This document shows, in pieces, positions 25,829 to 34,740 of a stretch of DNA of 41,919 nt. The translations under genes were made by a program, and so were the position numbers. This DNA is from Cyclobacterium xiamenense (GTDB taxonomy: Bacteria > Bacteroidota > Bacteroidia > Cytophagales > Cyclobacteriaceae): assembly GCF_009467825.1 (NCBI RefSeq), contig NZ_WIOK01000040.1, forward strand, positions 1 to 41,919, read 5' to 3'. Below the pieces are notes generated by a model, which saw nothing but the letters and a program-made list of their open reading frames with translations, did not search any database and was not told the DNA's origin. How positions within the stretch are numbered: the stretch's first letter is position 1; each line of letters opens with the position of its first letter.

Positions 25829-28204
25829 GTGCGGACACTCCTACTCTCAGGCTATTTATTCTTTTTCGTAACCCTTTATTCTTTGGCACAGGAAAAACGT
25901 TCCCTGTCCATAACGGGAACGGTTCGGAGCGAGCAGGGCGATGGTCTACCGGCCTTGATCGTTGTGCACGAGTTGGGCAAGGGAACGGCTGCTGATTTGG
26001 ATGGTCGTTTTCGCTTGGAAGGCCTGAATCCCGGCAACTACCACTTGCACGTGACACACCTGGGATATAAGGCGCTGACTCGCACCATTACCCTGACCAC
26101 GAATGACCTGGAACTTGACCTGCGGCTTTCCGAATCCGCCATTACCTTGCAATCCCTCACCATCGAAGCCAACCCCTTCAAAAATGGCCCGGTGGAACAA
26201 TCCCAAACCATCGAGGTGGTGGATAGGGAATTTTTGGAAAAAAATAACGCCGGAACGTTTGCCAATGCCCTGGAAAAGTTGCCCGGCATCAGTACCATCA
26301 ATACCGGGGTAGGCATCAGCAAACCGGTGATCCGGGGAATGAGCTTTAACCGCATCATGGTCAACGACCGGGGAATCAAGCAAGAAGGCCAACAGTGGGG
26401 CGCAGACCACGGGCTGGAGATTGACCCCTTTGATGTGGACCGGGTAGAAGTAGTCAAAGGACCCGCTTCCCTTATCTACGGTTCGGATGGGATGTCGGGG
26501 GTTATCAATATCTCTCCTGCCCCGCTGCCTCGGGAAGGGACCATTCAGGGCCATTTGATCAATAGTTACCGAACCAACAATGCCATGCGCAGCCATTCGG
26601 CGATGGTGGAAGGCAACGAAAAGGATTTTGTATTTAAAGGTAGGGTCACGCTGCAAGATTACCAGGATTACCGGGTACCTGCAGATCGATTCGTTTACGC
26701 TGGATTTGAATTACCCGTATTCGATTCCCGATTGAAAAATACGGCCGGAAAAGAAAGGCATTTCTCGTTCATGACGGGGTTGCGGAAAAATTGGGGAAAA
26801 ACGACCGTTACGGTTAGCCGGTTTCACCAGAAAGCGGGGATTTTTACGGGAGCCGTGGGTATTCCTAACAGCTACAACCTCCGCCACAACGGCGAGTACG
26901 GCAATATCGAATTTCCAAGGCAAAACAATACACACCTCAAGGTGATTTCAAATACCACGGTGCAACTGAAAAAAAACTGGTTGGAAATTGATCTGGGGTA
27001 CCAACGCAACCAACGAAGGGAGGAATCACTGCCACATATCCACGGTGTTGGTCCTACGCCGGAAGGCAATCTGGCACTCTACCTGGACCTTGACACCTAC
27101 ACTGCAAATGCCCGATTTAACCATTACATAAACGCCGACCACCAATCCATCATTGGTATTCAAGCCTCCTTTATGGACAATCGGTTTGGTGGCTTTGAAT
27201 TTTTATTGCCCATGTTTCAGTCCTGGAACGCCGGCATGTTTTACTTTCACGAATACCGATGGAAGGAAAACGTCATCCTAAATGCAGGGATCCGACTCGA
27301 TGGTGCCCGTCATCAGATACAGGCGCACGAACAACCCGTTTACGATGCCTCCCTCAACCCAACCGGGGAAACGGTGCAGCGAAACCCGGACATCGACCGG
27401 GACTTTGCCAACCTAAGCGGATCTGCCGGCATGTCCTGGATTTTCAATGAACACACGAATTTCAAAGCGAATCTGGGTAGCAGCTACCGCATTCCTACGC
27501 CCATCGAACTGTCCACCAACGGCATCCATCACGGCAATTTCCGGCATGAAATAGGAGATGCCAATCTCACAAGCGAGCGAAGCTACCAGGCAGACCTAAA
27601 CTTTACCCATTCCCTGGAGAAGCTACTGGTTGGGTTCAGCCCCTTTTTCGCCTATTACCAGGATTATATTTACCTGGCACCTACCGGAAGATTCTCTACC
27701 CTTCCCGGGGCCAGTACCCTCTGGGAATACCGCCAAAACAATGCGGTGTTTGCCGGAGCCGAATTGAAGTTTCAATGGGCACCGATCCCAGGTGTGCAAG
27801 CCTCGCTGGCCGGAGAATACGTATACAACCAAAACCTGGATACCCGCTTGCCCTTGCCCTTAACCCCGCCGGCCAGTCTGCTAGGCAGCATCGAATTGTC
27901 CCTTCCTCAAACTACCCGGATCCTGGAAAATGGCTACCTATATTTGGAATACCGGCAAGTGGCCAGCCAAAACCGAGTGGACCGAAACGAACGCGTCACC
28001 GGTGGCTATGGCCTACTGCATGCGGGATTGGGATGGGAGTTACTGGTAGCAAAAAGCCCCTGGAAATTCCAGTTGAGTGGGCAAAACCTGCTGAATACGT
28101 ATTATTTCAACCACCTTAGCCGCTACCGGCTGCTAAACCTACCCGAACAAGGGCGAAATATCAACCTCCACCTCAAAATCCCCATCACCCTAAAAAGTAA
28201 TTGA
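25829..28204 (+). CDS. TonB-dependent outer-membrane receptor
   Basis: A 791-residue receptor read from a GTG start. Residues 1-21 are a signal peptide ending at SLAQ. About 25-110 is a carboxypeptidase-regulatory-like domain (ITGTVRSEQGDGLPALIV, then LNPGNYHLHVTHLGYKAL), about 115-235 the plug (FANALEKLPGISTI, VIRGMSFNRIMVNDRG, VEVVKGPASLIYGSDGMSGV), and the rest a 22-strand barrel ending in a hydrophobic strand (INLHLKIPITL). It is too short for a SusC protein and has no SusD neighbour, so it is more like a metal or siderophore importer. The next gene is a His-rich DUF4625 lipoprotein, which favours a metal ion such as zinc or copper. Confidence 0.92.
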   Translation: MRTLLLSGYLFFFVTLYSLAQEKRSLSITGTVRSEQGDGLPALIVVHELGKGTAADLDGRFRLEGLNPGNYHLHVTHLGYKALTRTITLTTNDLELDLRLSESAITLQSLTIEANPFKNGPVEQSQTIEVVDREFLEKNNAGTFANALEKLPGISTINTGVGISKPVIRGMSFNRIMVNDRGIKQEGQQWGADHGLEIDPFDVDRVEVVKGPASLIYGSDGMSGVINISPAPLPREGTIQGHLINSYRTNNAMRSHSAMVEGNEKDFVFKGRVTLQDYQDYRVPADRFVYAGFELPVFDSRLKNTAGKERHFSFMTGLRKNWGKTTVTVSRFHQKAGIFTGAVGIPNSYNLRHNGEYGNIEFPRQNNTHLKVISNTTVQLKKNWLEIDLGYQRNQRREESLPHIHGVGPTPEGNLALYLDLDTYTANARFNHYINADHQSIIGIQASFMDNRFGGFEFLLPMFQSWNAGMFYFHEYRWKENVILNAGIRLDGARHQIQAHEQPVYDASLNPTGETVQRNPDIDRDFANLSGSAGMSWIFNEHTNFKANLGSSYRIPTPIELSTNGIHHGNFRHEIGDANLTSERSYQADLNFTHSLEKLLVGFSPFFAYYQDYIYLAPTGRFSTLPGASTLWEYRQNNAVFAGAELKFQWAPIPGVQASLAGEYVYNQNLDTRLPLPLTPPASLLGSIELSLPQTTRILENGYLYLEYRQVASQNRVDRNERVTGGYGLLHAGLGWELLVAKSPWKFQLSGQNLLNTYYFNHLSRYRLLNLPEQGRNINLHLKIPITLKSN

Positions 28205-28248
28205 GATTTTCTTCGCCAACTTTTAGGAACTGTTCTACGTTTCTTTTA

Positions 28249-28277
28249 TTATTGCAACAACAATGCATCTGCAATAA
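28249..28277. promoter_or_regulatory. Inverted repeat, candidate operator ahead of the DUF4625 gene
   Basis: TTATTGCA (28249-28256) and TGCAATAA (28270-28277) form a perfect 8-base inverted repeat with 13 bases between. It overlaps ATTGCAACA, which also occurs (in complement) at the candidate promoter of the TonB receptor. It sits 41 bases before the lipoprotein start. A Fur/Zur-type dimer is a plausible binder given the metal-related genes, but no consensus was checked. Confidence 0.4.
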
Positions 28278-28317
28278 AATTGAATTAGGTACTACCACTG
28301 TAATTGCTACTAGATTT

Positions 28318-29274
28318 ATGAAAAAGAACGGAATACTGCTCTTCGCCTTTGCCTCTACCTTTTTTCTTGCCTGTGGAACCGGAGATGAGCCCCCTCAAGA
28401 TTTGGAGGCCCCGGTCATCGACCATGCGGATGGGCACGACTACATCGAACCCGAAAATGGCGAAATTTTCAGTGAAACAGCTGATCACACCCATATACGG
28501 TTTTCGGTAGAAGACGCATCCGGTATTGGGCAGGTACGGGTCAATATCCATGCTAATTTTGACGGCCACAGCCATGCCCGAATGAAAAACGACTTTGTTC
28601 GTTTGGACGTAAATGACATTTACAGCCCCGAAGCGTCGAACCCGGATTTTCGCTTTCCGGAGGGAAGCACACGTATCAATATTGACGGAACGGGTACGGA
28701 CATTTATTGGACCGGGGCTAACTCCCGCCTCTCTGACCCGGTGATTGCCGGATCGTATGATTTTTCGATTGAAGCGACCGATGTGCATGGCAACCAAACC
28801 GGATTTGCCGATGGTAGTAGTTACCTGGCAACCATACAGATCCGCACGCCTTACGCGCCTGCTATCGACGTCACCAACCTCCACGATGATGAGTTAGAAG
28901 GAGCAGCCGGTTCGCCACTCGATGTACAGGGTACCGTCAGCAAAACCGATCATACACTAAGTGCGCCGATCGCGTTTCTATGGGTTCGTTTGATGGAGGA
29001 ACACGAAGACCATGGAGGCGGAGACGATGGACACAACCATCGAATCGCCGATGAAGAGTATTTTTACGAAAAAATGTGGGGAACTTCTGCCTGGTTGGAA
29101 GAAGGAAGCGGACCCGATTTACCCCATAACGAAATGATCGACCTGTCCAAGGTCCTGACTGGAGACGATGCCATTATGGTGCCTTCCGGAGAAGACCACC
29201 TGGACTTGGTTATTTTGGCCGAAGATACCAATGGAAATACCACTGAAATGAAATTTACCGTTCACATTGAGTAG
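28318..29274 (+). CDS. His-rich DUF4625 lipoprotein
   Basis: A 318-residue lipoprotein. Starting at ATG 28318 the protein begins MKKNGILLFAFAS and reaches the lipobox FFLACG, a clear lipoprotein signal; the frame is open upstream from 28201 but without signal-peptide logic. The mature part has two Ig-like DUF4625 repeats (APVIDHADGHDY and APAIDVTNLHDD starts). Histidines are frequent, with the cluster EEHEDHGGGDDGHNH in the second half, a probable metal-binding loop. It follows the TonB receptor by 113 bases and probably serves it as a surface partner for metal capture. Family name is from memory. Confidence 0.85.
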   Translation: MKKNGILLFAFASTFFLACGTGDEPPQDLEAPVIDHADGHDYIEPENGEIFSETADHTHIRFSVEDASGIGQVRVNIHANFDGHSHARMKNDFVRLDVNDIYSPEASNPDFRFPEGSTRINIDGTGTDIYWTGANSRLSDPVIAGSYDFSIEATDVHGNQTGFADGSSYLATIQIRTPYAPAIDVTNLHDDELEGAAGSPLDVQGTVSKTDHTLSAPIAFLWVRLMEEHEDHGGGDDGHNHRIADEEYFYEKMWGTSAWLEEGSGPDLPHNEMIDLSKVLTGDDAIMVPSGEDHLDLVILAEDTNGNTTEMKFTVHIE

Positions 29275-29350
29275 GATAGAATCGATAAAATGTGAGAGAA
29301 AGTAGCCTATTGATGAGGAGAATAAGCGGCAATCATTTACTTCATCTTTT

Positions 29351-29386
29351 ACCAAAGCCACCGGAAAGTTGCCGGTGGCTTTTGGT
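29351..29386 (+). terminator. Intrinsic terminator after the DUF4625 gene
   Basis: ACCAAAGCCACCGG (29351-29364) pairs with CCGGTGGCTTTTGGT (29372-29386) with one bulged T and a seven-base loop. The long GC-rich stem, lying 77 bases after the lipoprotein stop, should end the TonB receptor/lipoprotein transcript. The T-run is part of the stem (CTTTTGG). Confidence 0.75.
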
Positions 29387-29531
29387 TCCTGAATCGTACT
29401 ATACCTGCCCGTGGGACAAAGAGACCGACACCTATCCGAATGGAGAACGCACCTCGCAACACGTGCGTTACAGATAACGGCGCTTTATAGTTTTAATCAC
29501 CTGTAGGTAACTGGCGCCTTGTTCTACAATT

Positions 29532-29568
29532 AAAAAAAAAACGCCTTCAGTTGGAGGCGATTTTTTTT
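29532..29568. terminator. Bidirectional intrinsic terminator
   Basis: A run of A (29532-29541), a seven-pair stem CGCCTTC/GGAGGCG with an AGTT loop (29542-29559) and a run of eight T (29561-29568). It can terminate transcription on both strands, and lies 54 bases beyond the stop of the minus-strand small exported protein. Apart from it and the terminator at 29351-29386 I see nothing in 29275-29621. Confidence 0.8.
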
Positions 29569-29621
29569 GTTAGATAACGTTGGTTTAGCTTTGGTATGTA
29601 TTGTAGTCTGTAGGTATTAAA

Positions 29622-29831
29622 TCAATTATCAAAAATTTGCGTATGTGGCAGGTCCATTGCGTGTTTGGATACGTCCTGTGCAAATCCAGCGAACAATTCC
29701 TGAAAGAATGCCACCATTTGTGCCGTTCTGAAACCAACAGCCCCATCCACCTCTACGGACACCGATGCGCCTTGATGACTTAAAACAAGAAATGCGAAAA
29801 TTATAAGTAGGTATTTGGCTGATAACTTCAT
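29622..29831 (-). CDS. Small exported protein
   Basis: A 69-residue ORF that begins MKLSAKYLLIIFAFLVLSHQG, a good signal peptide, then a short mature part (about 45 residues) rich in Phe, Ala and Val. The ATG at 29831 is preferred to the upstream in-frame ATG at 29864 because it starts the signal peptide directly. A terminator lies 54 bases downstream on the same strand. I do not recognise the mature sequence. It could be a secreted peptide or small lipopeptide-like factor, or not a gene. Confidence 0.45.
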   Translation of the reverse strand: MKLSAKYLLIIFAFLVLSHQGASVSVEVDGAVGFRTAQMVAFFQELFAGFAQDVSKHAMDLPHTQIFDN

Positions 29832-29950
29832 AACAATTTCGTTTAATAATATACAAACACACATTAAACAAAAATGTTTTTCAGTAGCTAAATTATTTGC
29901 GGCATTACCTAAAAACCGGTGTCGATTAACCAGCCAAATTTACCAATAAT

Positions 29951-30015
29951 CAGCTAAATAAACCCAATTTAAGGGAAAACCGGACGTTTTTGACCGGTTT
30001 TCACAGCTAAATAAA
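29951..30015. repeat. Short direct repeats (CAGCTAAATAAA)
   Basis: The 12-base word CAGCTAAATAAA occurs at 29951-29962 and 30004-30015, on either side of the hairpin at 29975-30002. A shorter related word (TAGCTAAATT) lies near 29886. The region is AT-rich, so the meaning is uncertain. Confidence 0.4.
29975..30002 (-). terminator. Hairpin after the minus-strand lipoprotein gene
   Basis: GAAAACCGG (29975-29983) pairs perfectly with CCGGTTTTC (29994-30002). It lies 18 bases after the stop of the lipoprotein gene at 30021 on the minus strand, a natural place for its terminator, though the T-run is inside the stem. Confidence 0.5.
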
Positions 30016-30020
30016 TTTGA

Positions 30021-30539
30021 TTAATAATTAGGGTAGGAAGGTGAACAAAGCGCTAATTTATTGGAATTGAAATTCTCGAGTGAGGTATCGTTGCTGCCAA
30101 TATTGCCACTTACCAGGATGATGTCGTAATCCGGCCCCTGATCGGCCAGGTGGATCTTGATGTGCCCGTCAAAATTTTTAAGGGACTCAAAGTCGATCGC
30201 TTTACCGTCAGTGAGTTTGCCAAGTTGAGTCCGGCTTTCTAAGGTGCGGCTGTCAATCGGGCTCAGTACTTGCGCAATGGACGCGTCTGCTTCGTCAAAA
30301 CTCCCAAAGTGTAGGTGTGCAGTGTAGAAATAGGGATCCATGGATCGTACCCCATCCAGCTGAATTAGCAATTCAACGTTGGCATCTTCTTTCAATTCAA
30401 AAGTAGCTGTACCTTCGAACGCATAATCCGCACTTTGATAAAGCGGATAGGTAACAGCCGCTATTTCCGGTAGTTTTTCTTCCTGCTGACATCCGGCAAA
30501 TGCCAGCAACAGACTTACGATAAACGGGATTTTTTTCAT
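30021..30539 (-). CDS. Lipoprotein of unknown function, CHRD-like
   Basis: A 172-residue protein that begins MKKIPFIVSLLLAFAGCQQE, a clear lipoprotein signal with lipobox cysteine at 17. The mature part is predicted beta-rich, with FYTAHLHFGSFDEADA (about 71-86) recalling the His-x-His-x-Gly strand of CHRD or Cu/Zn-superoxide-dismutase-like sandwiches. The match is too weak to name an activity. It is divergent from the DNA ligase gene (104 bases apart) and stands alone. Confidence 0.7.
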   Translation of the reverse strand: MKKIPFIVSLLLAFAGCQQEEKLPEIAAVTYPLYQSADYAFEGTATFELKEDANVELLIQLDGVRSMDPYFYTAHLHFGSFDEADASIAQVLSPIDSRTLESRTQLGKLTDGKAIDFESLKNFDGHIKIHLADQGPDYDIILVSGNIGSNDTSLENFNSNKLALCSPSYPNY

Positions 30540-30643
30540 TTGTTAGTAGTTTACTTACTCATTTTCTAAACGAACAAATAAAAATATTGGTTTATGAAAC
30601 ACCTGAATTTGTGAAAATAAGTGAGGAAAATCATAAAAACCAC

Positions 30644-32236
30644 ATGAAGCGCTTTTCGAACCTGATCGCTCAACTCGATCAAACCAATAAAACAGGGGAT
30701 AAACTGGGGCTTTTGCAGGCCTATTTTGCCGAGGCGCCGGATCAGGACCGCTTGTGGACGCTGGCACTTTTTACGCACAAACGACCCAAAAGAACGGTGA
30801 CAACGCGGCAACTCCGGGACTGGTGCTGCGATAGGGCAGGTATCCCGGATTGGCTATTTGAAGAATCCTACCAAACCGTAGGCGATCTGGCCGAAACCAT
30901 TGCCTTGGTTTTGCCAGATAATACCGAGCGTTCCGAGCGGTCCTTGCACGAGTGGATTCAATTTCTGGAAAAGCTCAAGAGCCAGGACGAGGATTCCAAA
31001 AAACGTGAAATAGCAAGCGCATGGAATAAACTAAACCGCGAAGAACGGCTGGTTTTTAATAAACTCATTACCGGGGGATTTCGGATCGGTGTGAGTCAGC
31101 AGCTGATTACCCGGGCATTGGCAAGTACCTTTGATATGGAAAAATCCGCCTTGGCCCACCGCATCATGGGGAATTGGAGCCCCTTGGAAACCACATTCAC
31201 CGATTTATTGTTTGAAGCGGACCTATCTTCGGATCGCTCCCGCCCCTACCCCTTTTACCTGGCTCATCCACTGGAAGGAACGGAAGCCTTACCAGGCAGC
31301 CGCTCGGATTGGCTGGCCGAATGGAAGTGGGACGGTATCCGCGGGCAACTGATCCAGCGAAAGGGAGAGGTTTTTATCTGGTCCAGAGGGGAAGAATTGA
31401 TAACGGATAAATTCCCGGAGTTGGAGCAGATGGGGAAGAATCTGCCGGAGGGAACGGTACTGGATGGAGAGATCATGCCCTTTGAAAATGGGAACCCGCT
31501 TCCTTTCGGATTGCTTCAGACACGTTTGGGTAGAAAAAACGTAAGTGCGCGGCTGCTTCGAGAGGCTCCGGTGTCCTTTATGGCGTACGACCTGCTCGAA
31601 TGGAAGGGACAGGATGTGCGTCACTGGGAATTGTGGAAACGACGAGAGACGTTAGCGGCATTGATCCATTCCATGCCCAAGGAAAACCTGGAGCTCTCCC
31701 AGGTGCTCACCGACTCAAACTGGGCGGAATTGGCAGCACTGAGGGAACAATCGCGGTCGGTAAAAGCAGAGGGGTTGATGTTGAAAAGAAAAGACGGCAG
31801 CTACCAAACCGGAAGAAAACGGGGCGGTTGGTGGAAATGGAAAATTGATCCCCTGACCGTCGATGGAGTGATGATTTACGCACAGAAAGGCCATGGACGC
31901 CGGGCCAACCTGTATTCCGACTACACCTTTGGGGTTTGGAACGGAGACACACTGGTTCCGTTTGCTAAAGCCTATTCCGGGCTGACAGATCAGGAGATGA
32001 AAGCCGTGGATGTCTATGTAAAGAAAAATACCCGGGAACGGTTTGGCCCGGTTCGAACCGTGACACCAGGTCTGGTCTTTGAGATTGCCTTTGAGGGTAT
32101 CCAGGAAAGCCCCAGGCACAAGTCAGGTATCGCGTTGCGGTTTCCCCGAATTCACCGCTGGCGACGGGACAAATCCATTGAAAGTGCCAACACCCTGGAG
32201 GATTTACAGCTTTTATTGGAAAAATATGGAAAGTAA
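30644..32236 (+). CDS. ATP-dependent DNA ligase of the ligase-helicase repair pair
   Basis: A 530-residue ATP-dependent DNA ligase. The adenylated lysine is Lys228 in EWKWDGIRGQ. An N-terminal DNA-binding domain (about 1-200), the nucleotidyltransferase domain with LDGEIMPF and EGLMLKRKDG, and a C-terminal OB-fold domain are in order. I chose ATG 30644 (MKRFSNLIAQLDQ), as in the family; the frame is open from TTG 30587. Its stop overlaps the helicase gene by 11 bases. Ligases of this type are normally found with an Lhr-type helicase, an exonuclease and a phosphoesterase nuclease in a DNA repair operon; the last two are absent here. Confidence 0.92.
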   Translation: MKRFSNLIAQLDQTNKTGDKLGLLQAYFAEAPDQDRLWTLALFTHKRPKRTVTTRQLRDWCCDRAGIPDWLFEESYQTVGDLAETIALVLPDNTERSERSLHEWIQFLEKLKSQDEDSKKREIASAWNKLNREERLVFNKLITGGFRIGVSQQLITRALASTFDMEKSALAHRIMGNWSPLETTFTDLLFEADLSSDRSRPYPFYLAHPLEGTEALPGSRSDWLAEWKWDGIRGQLIQRKGEVFIWSRGEELITDKFPELEQMGKNLPEGTVLDGEIMPFENGNPLPFGLLQTRLGRKNVSARLLREAPVSFMAYDLLEWKGQDVRHWELWKRRETLAALIHSMPKENLELSQVLTDSNWAELAALREQSRSVKAEGLMLKRKDGSYQTGRKRGGWWKWKIDPLTVDGVMIYAQKGHGRRANLYSDYTFGVWNGDTLVPFAKAYSGLTDQEMKAVDVYVKKNTRERFGPVRTVTPGLVFEIAFEGIQESPRHKSGIALRFPRIHRWRRDKSIESANTLEDLQLLLEKYGK

Positions 32237-34670
32237 CTGGGCAGAAAAGTGGTTCGAATCGAAGGGATGGACCCCGTTTGATTTTCAGCACGCCTGTTGG
32301 AAGCACTATTTACAAGGACAGAGTGGCCTGCTCAATGCCCCAACCGGATCCGGCAAAACCCTGGCCCTATTCATGCCGGTACTGATGGAATACCTGCGTG
32401 ACCATCCCACTACCTGGCAAAAACCGCAGAAAAACGGCTTGCAAGTCATCTGGATCTCTCCGCTACGGGCGTTGGCCCAGGACATTCAACAAGCGATGAC
32501 ACGGGTCTGCGAAGAAATTGGCCTGCCCTGGCGTATTGGCGTAAGGAACGGAGATACAGGAACGGCAGAGCGGCAAAAGCAAAAAAAATCCATGCCCGAA
32601 TGTCTGATTACCACGCCCGAAAGCCTGCACTTGCTACTCACCCAAAAGGGCCATCCGGAACTCTTTAAAAACCTGAAAGCCATCGTTGTGGACGAATGGC
32701 ACGAACTGTTGGCCAACAAGCGAGGGGTCCAAGTACAACTTGCGCTCAGCCATATCCGTACGCTAACCCCCAAACCGCTCAAGGTTTGGGGTATTTCGGC
32801 GACCATTGGCAACCTTTCCCAAGCCCACCGGGTGCTGTTGGGCGAGCAGCAAGCCGAGCTCATTGTGCGCTCGAAAATCAAAAAAGAAATTCATGTCGTA
32901 TCCGTCTTGCCAGATGAAGTGGAGCGCTATCCCTGGGCGGGGCATCTCGGCAATAAACTGATCCCGAAAATCCTTCCGGTGATCGAAGAAAGCCAAAGCG
33001 TGTTGTTGTTTACGAATACCCGCTCCCAAACCGAAATCTGGTACCAAAAAATTCTGGAGGCGAAACCAGAATGGGCAGGCATCATGGCCATGCACCACGG
33101 TTCCCTGGATCCATCCGTGCGGGCTTGGGTAGAGCAAGCACTGCATGAAAAGAAACTCAAATTGGTCGTGTGCACCAGTAGCCTGGACCTGGGTGTGGAT
33201 TTCCGGCCGGTGGATACCGTCATTCAGGTGGGCGGCCCCAAGGGCATAACCCGCTTTGTGCAGCGCGCTGGCCGGGCCGGGCATCAGCCAGGAGCCACCA
33301 GCCATATCTATTTCGTCCCTACCCATTCCCTGGAACTTATCGAGGCGAGCGCATTAAGACAGGCCATACAGCAAGACCATTACGAAGAGCAAGTCCCGTT
33401 GGAAAACTGCTACGATGTGCTCATCCAATTTTTGGTAAGCCTCGCACTGGGTGAAGGTTTTTTTCCGGAACAAGTATTTCCGGTCATCCGAAATGCCTAC
33501 GCTTTTCGCAATTTAAGCAAGGAATCCTTCGAGTGGATGTTGGAATTTATCACGGTAGGGGGCCGGGCCTTGGGTAGCTACGAGGAATTTTCAAAAGTGG
33601 AGATCCTGCCCGAAGGCCTGTACCGGGTAACGAGCCGAAAAATAGCCATGCGGCACCGACTATCCATGGGTACGATCGTCAGCGATCCCATGATTCAGGT
33701 AAAATTCCTGCGCGGGGGATACATAGGCTCGGTCGAAGAAAGCTTTATTTCCAAACTAAAACCGGGGAACGTTTTTTGGTTTGCCGGCCGAAGCCTGGAG
33801 TTCGTGCAAATCAAAGAGATGAAAGCGCTGGTACGCCGATCCACGAAAAAAACCGGTACCATTCCCCGCTGGATGGGAGGGCGCATGCCCCTTTCTTCCC
33901 GACTGGCAGAATTGATTCGGATCGAATTGCACAAAGCCGCCGATCACCGGGAAGATTCCATTGAGCTACGCACCATCGAACCCATCCTGGCGCTACAACA
34001 ATCCTTGTCCAGAATTCCCGATCGGCAGTCCCTTTTGATCGAAACCTGCAAAAGCAGGGAGGGCTACCATGTGTTTTTCTTTCCCTTTGAAGGCCGGTTT
34101 GTGCACGAAGTATTGGCAGCCCTACTGGCCTACCGTATTAGCGTCAGCAATCCGATAAGCCTGAGTATTGCCATGAATGACTATGGCTTTGAACTGCTGT
34201 CTGAAAGCCCCATCCCGATAGCGGAAGCGCTGGAAGAAGATTTATTTTCTTCCGATCAGCTAATGGACGACATTTTCGCAGGAATCAACGAAAGCGAAAT
34301 GGCCCGGAGGCGTTTTCGGGAAATCGCGGCAATCGCCGGACTGGTGTTTCAGGGATACCCTGGCAAAGGCATACAAACCCGGCATTTGCAGGCAAGCTCG
34401 GGGATTCTTTATGGCGTGTTTGAAACCTATGACCCGGAAAACCTGCTGCTCAAGCAGGCAAAAAACGAAGTGCTGCACGTGCAGATGGAAAAAAGCCGGC
34501 TGGAAAAGGTCATCGAACGCATCAACTCGCAAAAGATTCACCTCGTTACCACCCCGAGAATCAGCCCGTTTGCCTTTCCCATTATGGTTGACCGCCTTAG
34601 CCGAAATAGCCTCAGTTCGGAGAGTATCGAAGACCGGGTACTGCGTTTGCAGGCCGAACTACTGGCTTAA
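32226..34670 (+). CDS. Ligase-associated Lhr-type DEXH helicase
   Basis: An 814-residue superfamily 2 helicase of the Lhr-core type. Motif I is APTGSGKT with Lys44, motif II VVDEWHEL (DEWH box), motif III ISATIGN, motif VI VQRAGRAGHQ, followed by the winged-helix and beta-barrel-like domains of Lhr-core. The ATG at 32226 gives MESNWAEKWFESKGW, the family start, and overlaps the ligase gene by 11 bases. It should unwind 3'-tailed DNA or RNA:DNA duplexes with the ligase in DNA repair. A partner phosphoesterase gene usually follows, but the next gene, after 70 bases, is a sugar dehydrogenase. Confidence 0.94.
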   Translation: MESNWAEKWFESKGWTPFDFQHACWKHYLQGQSGLLNAPTGSGKTLALFMPVLMEYLRDHPTTWQKPQKNGLQVIWISPLRALAQDIQQAMTRVCEEIGLPWRIGVRNGDTGTAERQKQKKSMPECLITTPESLHLLLTQKGHPELFKNLKAIVVDEWHELLANKRGVQVQLALSHIRTLTPKPLKVWGISATIGNLSQAHRVLLGEQQAELIVRSKIKKEIHVVSVLPDEVERYPWAGHLGNKLIPKILPVIEESQSVLLFTNTRSQTEIWYQKILEAKPEWAGIMAMHHGSLDPSVRAWVEQALHEKKLKLVVCTSSLDLGVDFRPVDTVIQVGGPKGITRFVQRAGRAGHQPGATSHIYFVPTHSLELIEASALRQAIQQDHYEEQVPLENCYDVLIQFLVSLALGEGFFPEQVFPVIRNAYAFRNLSKESFEWMLEFITVGGRALGSYEEFSKVEILPEGLYRVTSRKIAMRHRLSMGTIVSDPMIQVKFLRGGYIGSVEESFISKLKPGNVFWFAGRSLEFVQIKEMKALVRRSTKKTGTIPRWMGGRMPLSSRLAELIRIELHKAADHREDSIELRTIEPILALQQSLSRIPDRQSLLIETCKSREGYHVFFFPFEGRFVHEVLAALLAYRISVSNPISLSIAMNDYGFELLSESPIPIAEALEEDLFSSDQLMDDIFAGINESEMARRRFREIAAIAGLVFQGYPGKGIQTRHLQASSGILYGVFETYDPENLLLKQAKNEVLHVQMEKSRLEKVIERINSQKIHLVTTPRISPFAFPIMVDRLSRNSLSSESIEDRVLRLQAELLA

Positions 34671-34740
34671 CATTTGTTTAGAAGCTATTTTCCGGTTAAA
34701 TTGGACTTTTATTTAGCTATAAAATTCAAATCTATCCTTT

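Noticed and set aside
29275-29621. Possible tRNA or small RNA in the gap after the DUF4625 gene
   Set aside because: No cloverleaf or conserved T-loop; the only structures are two terminator hairpins.
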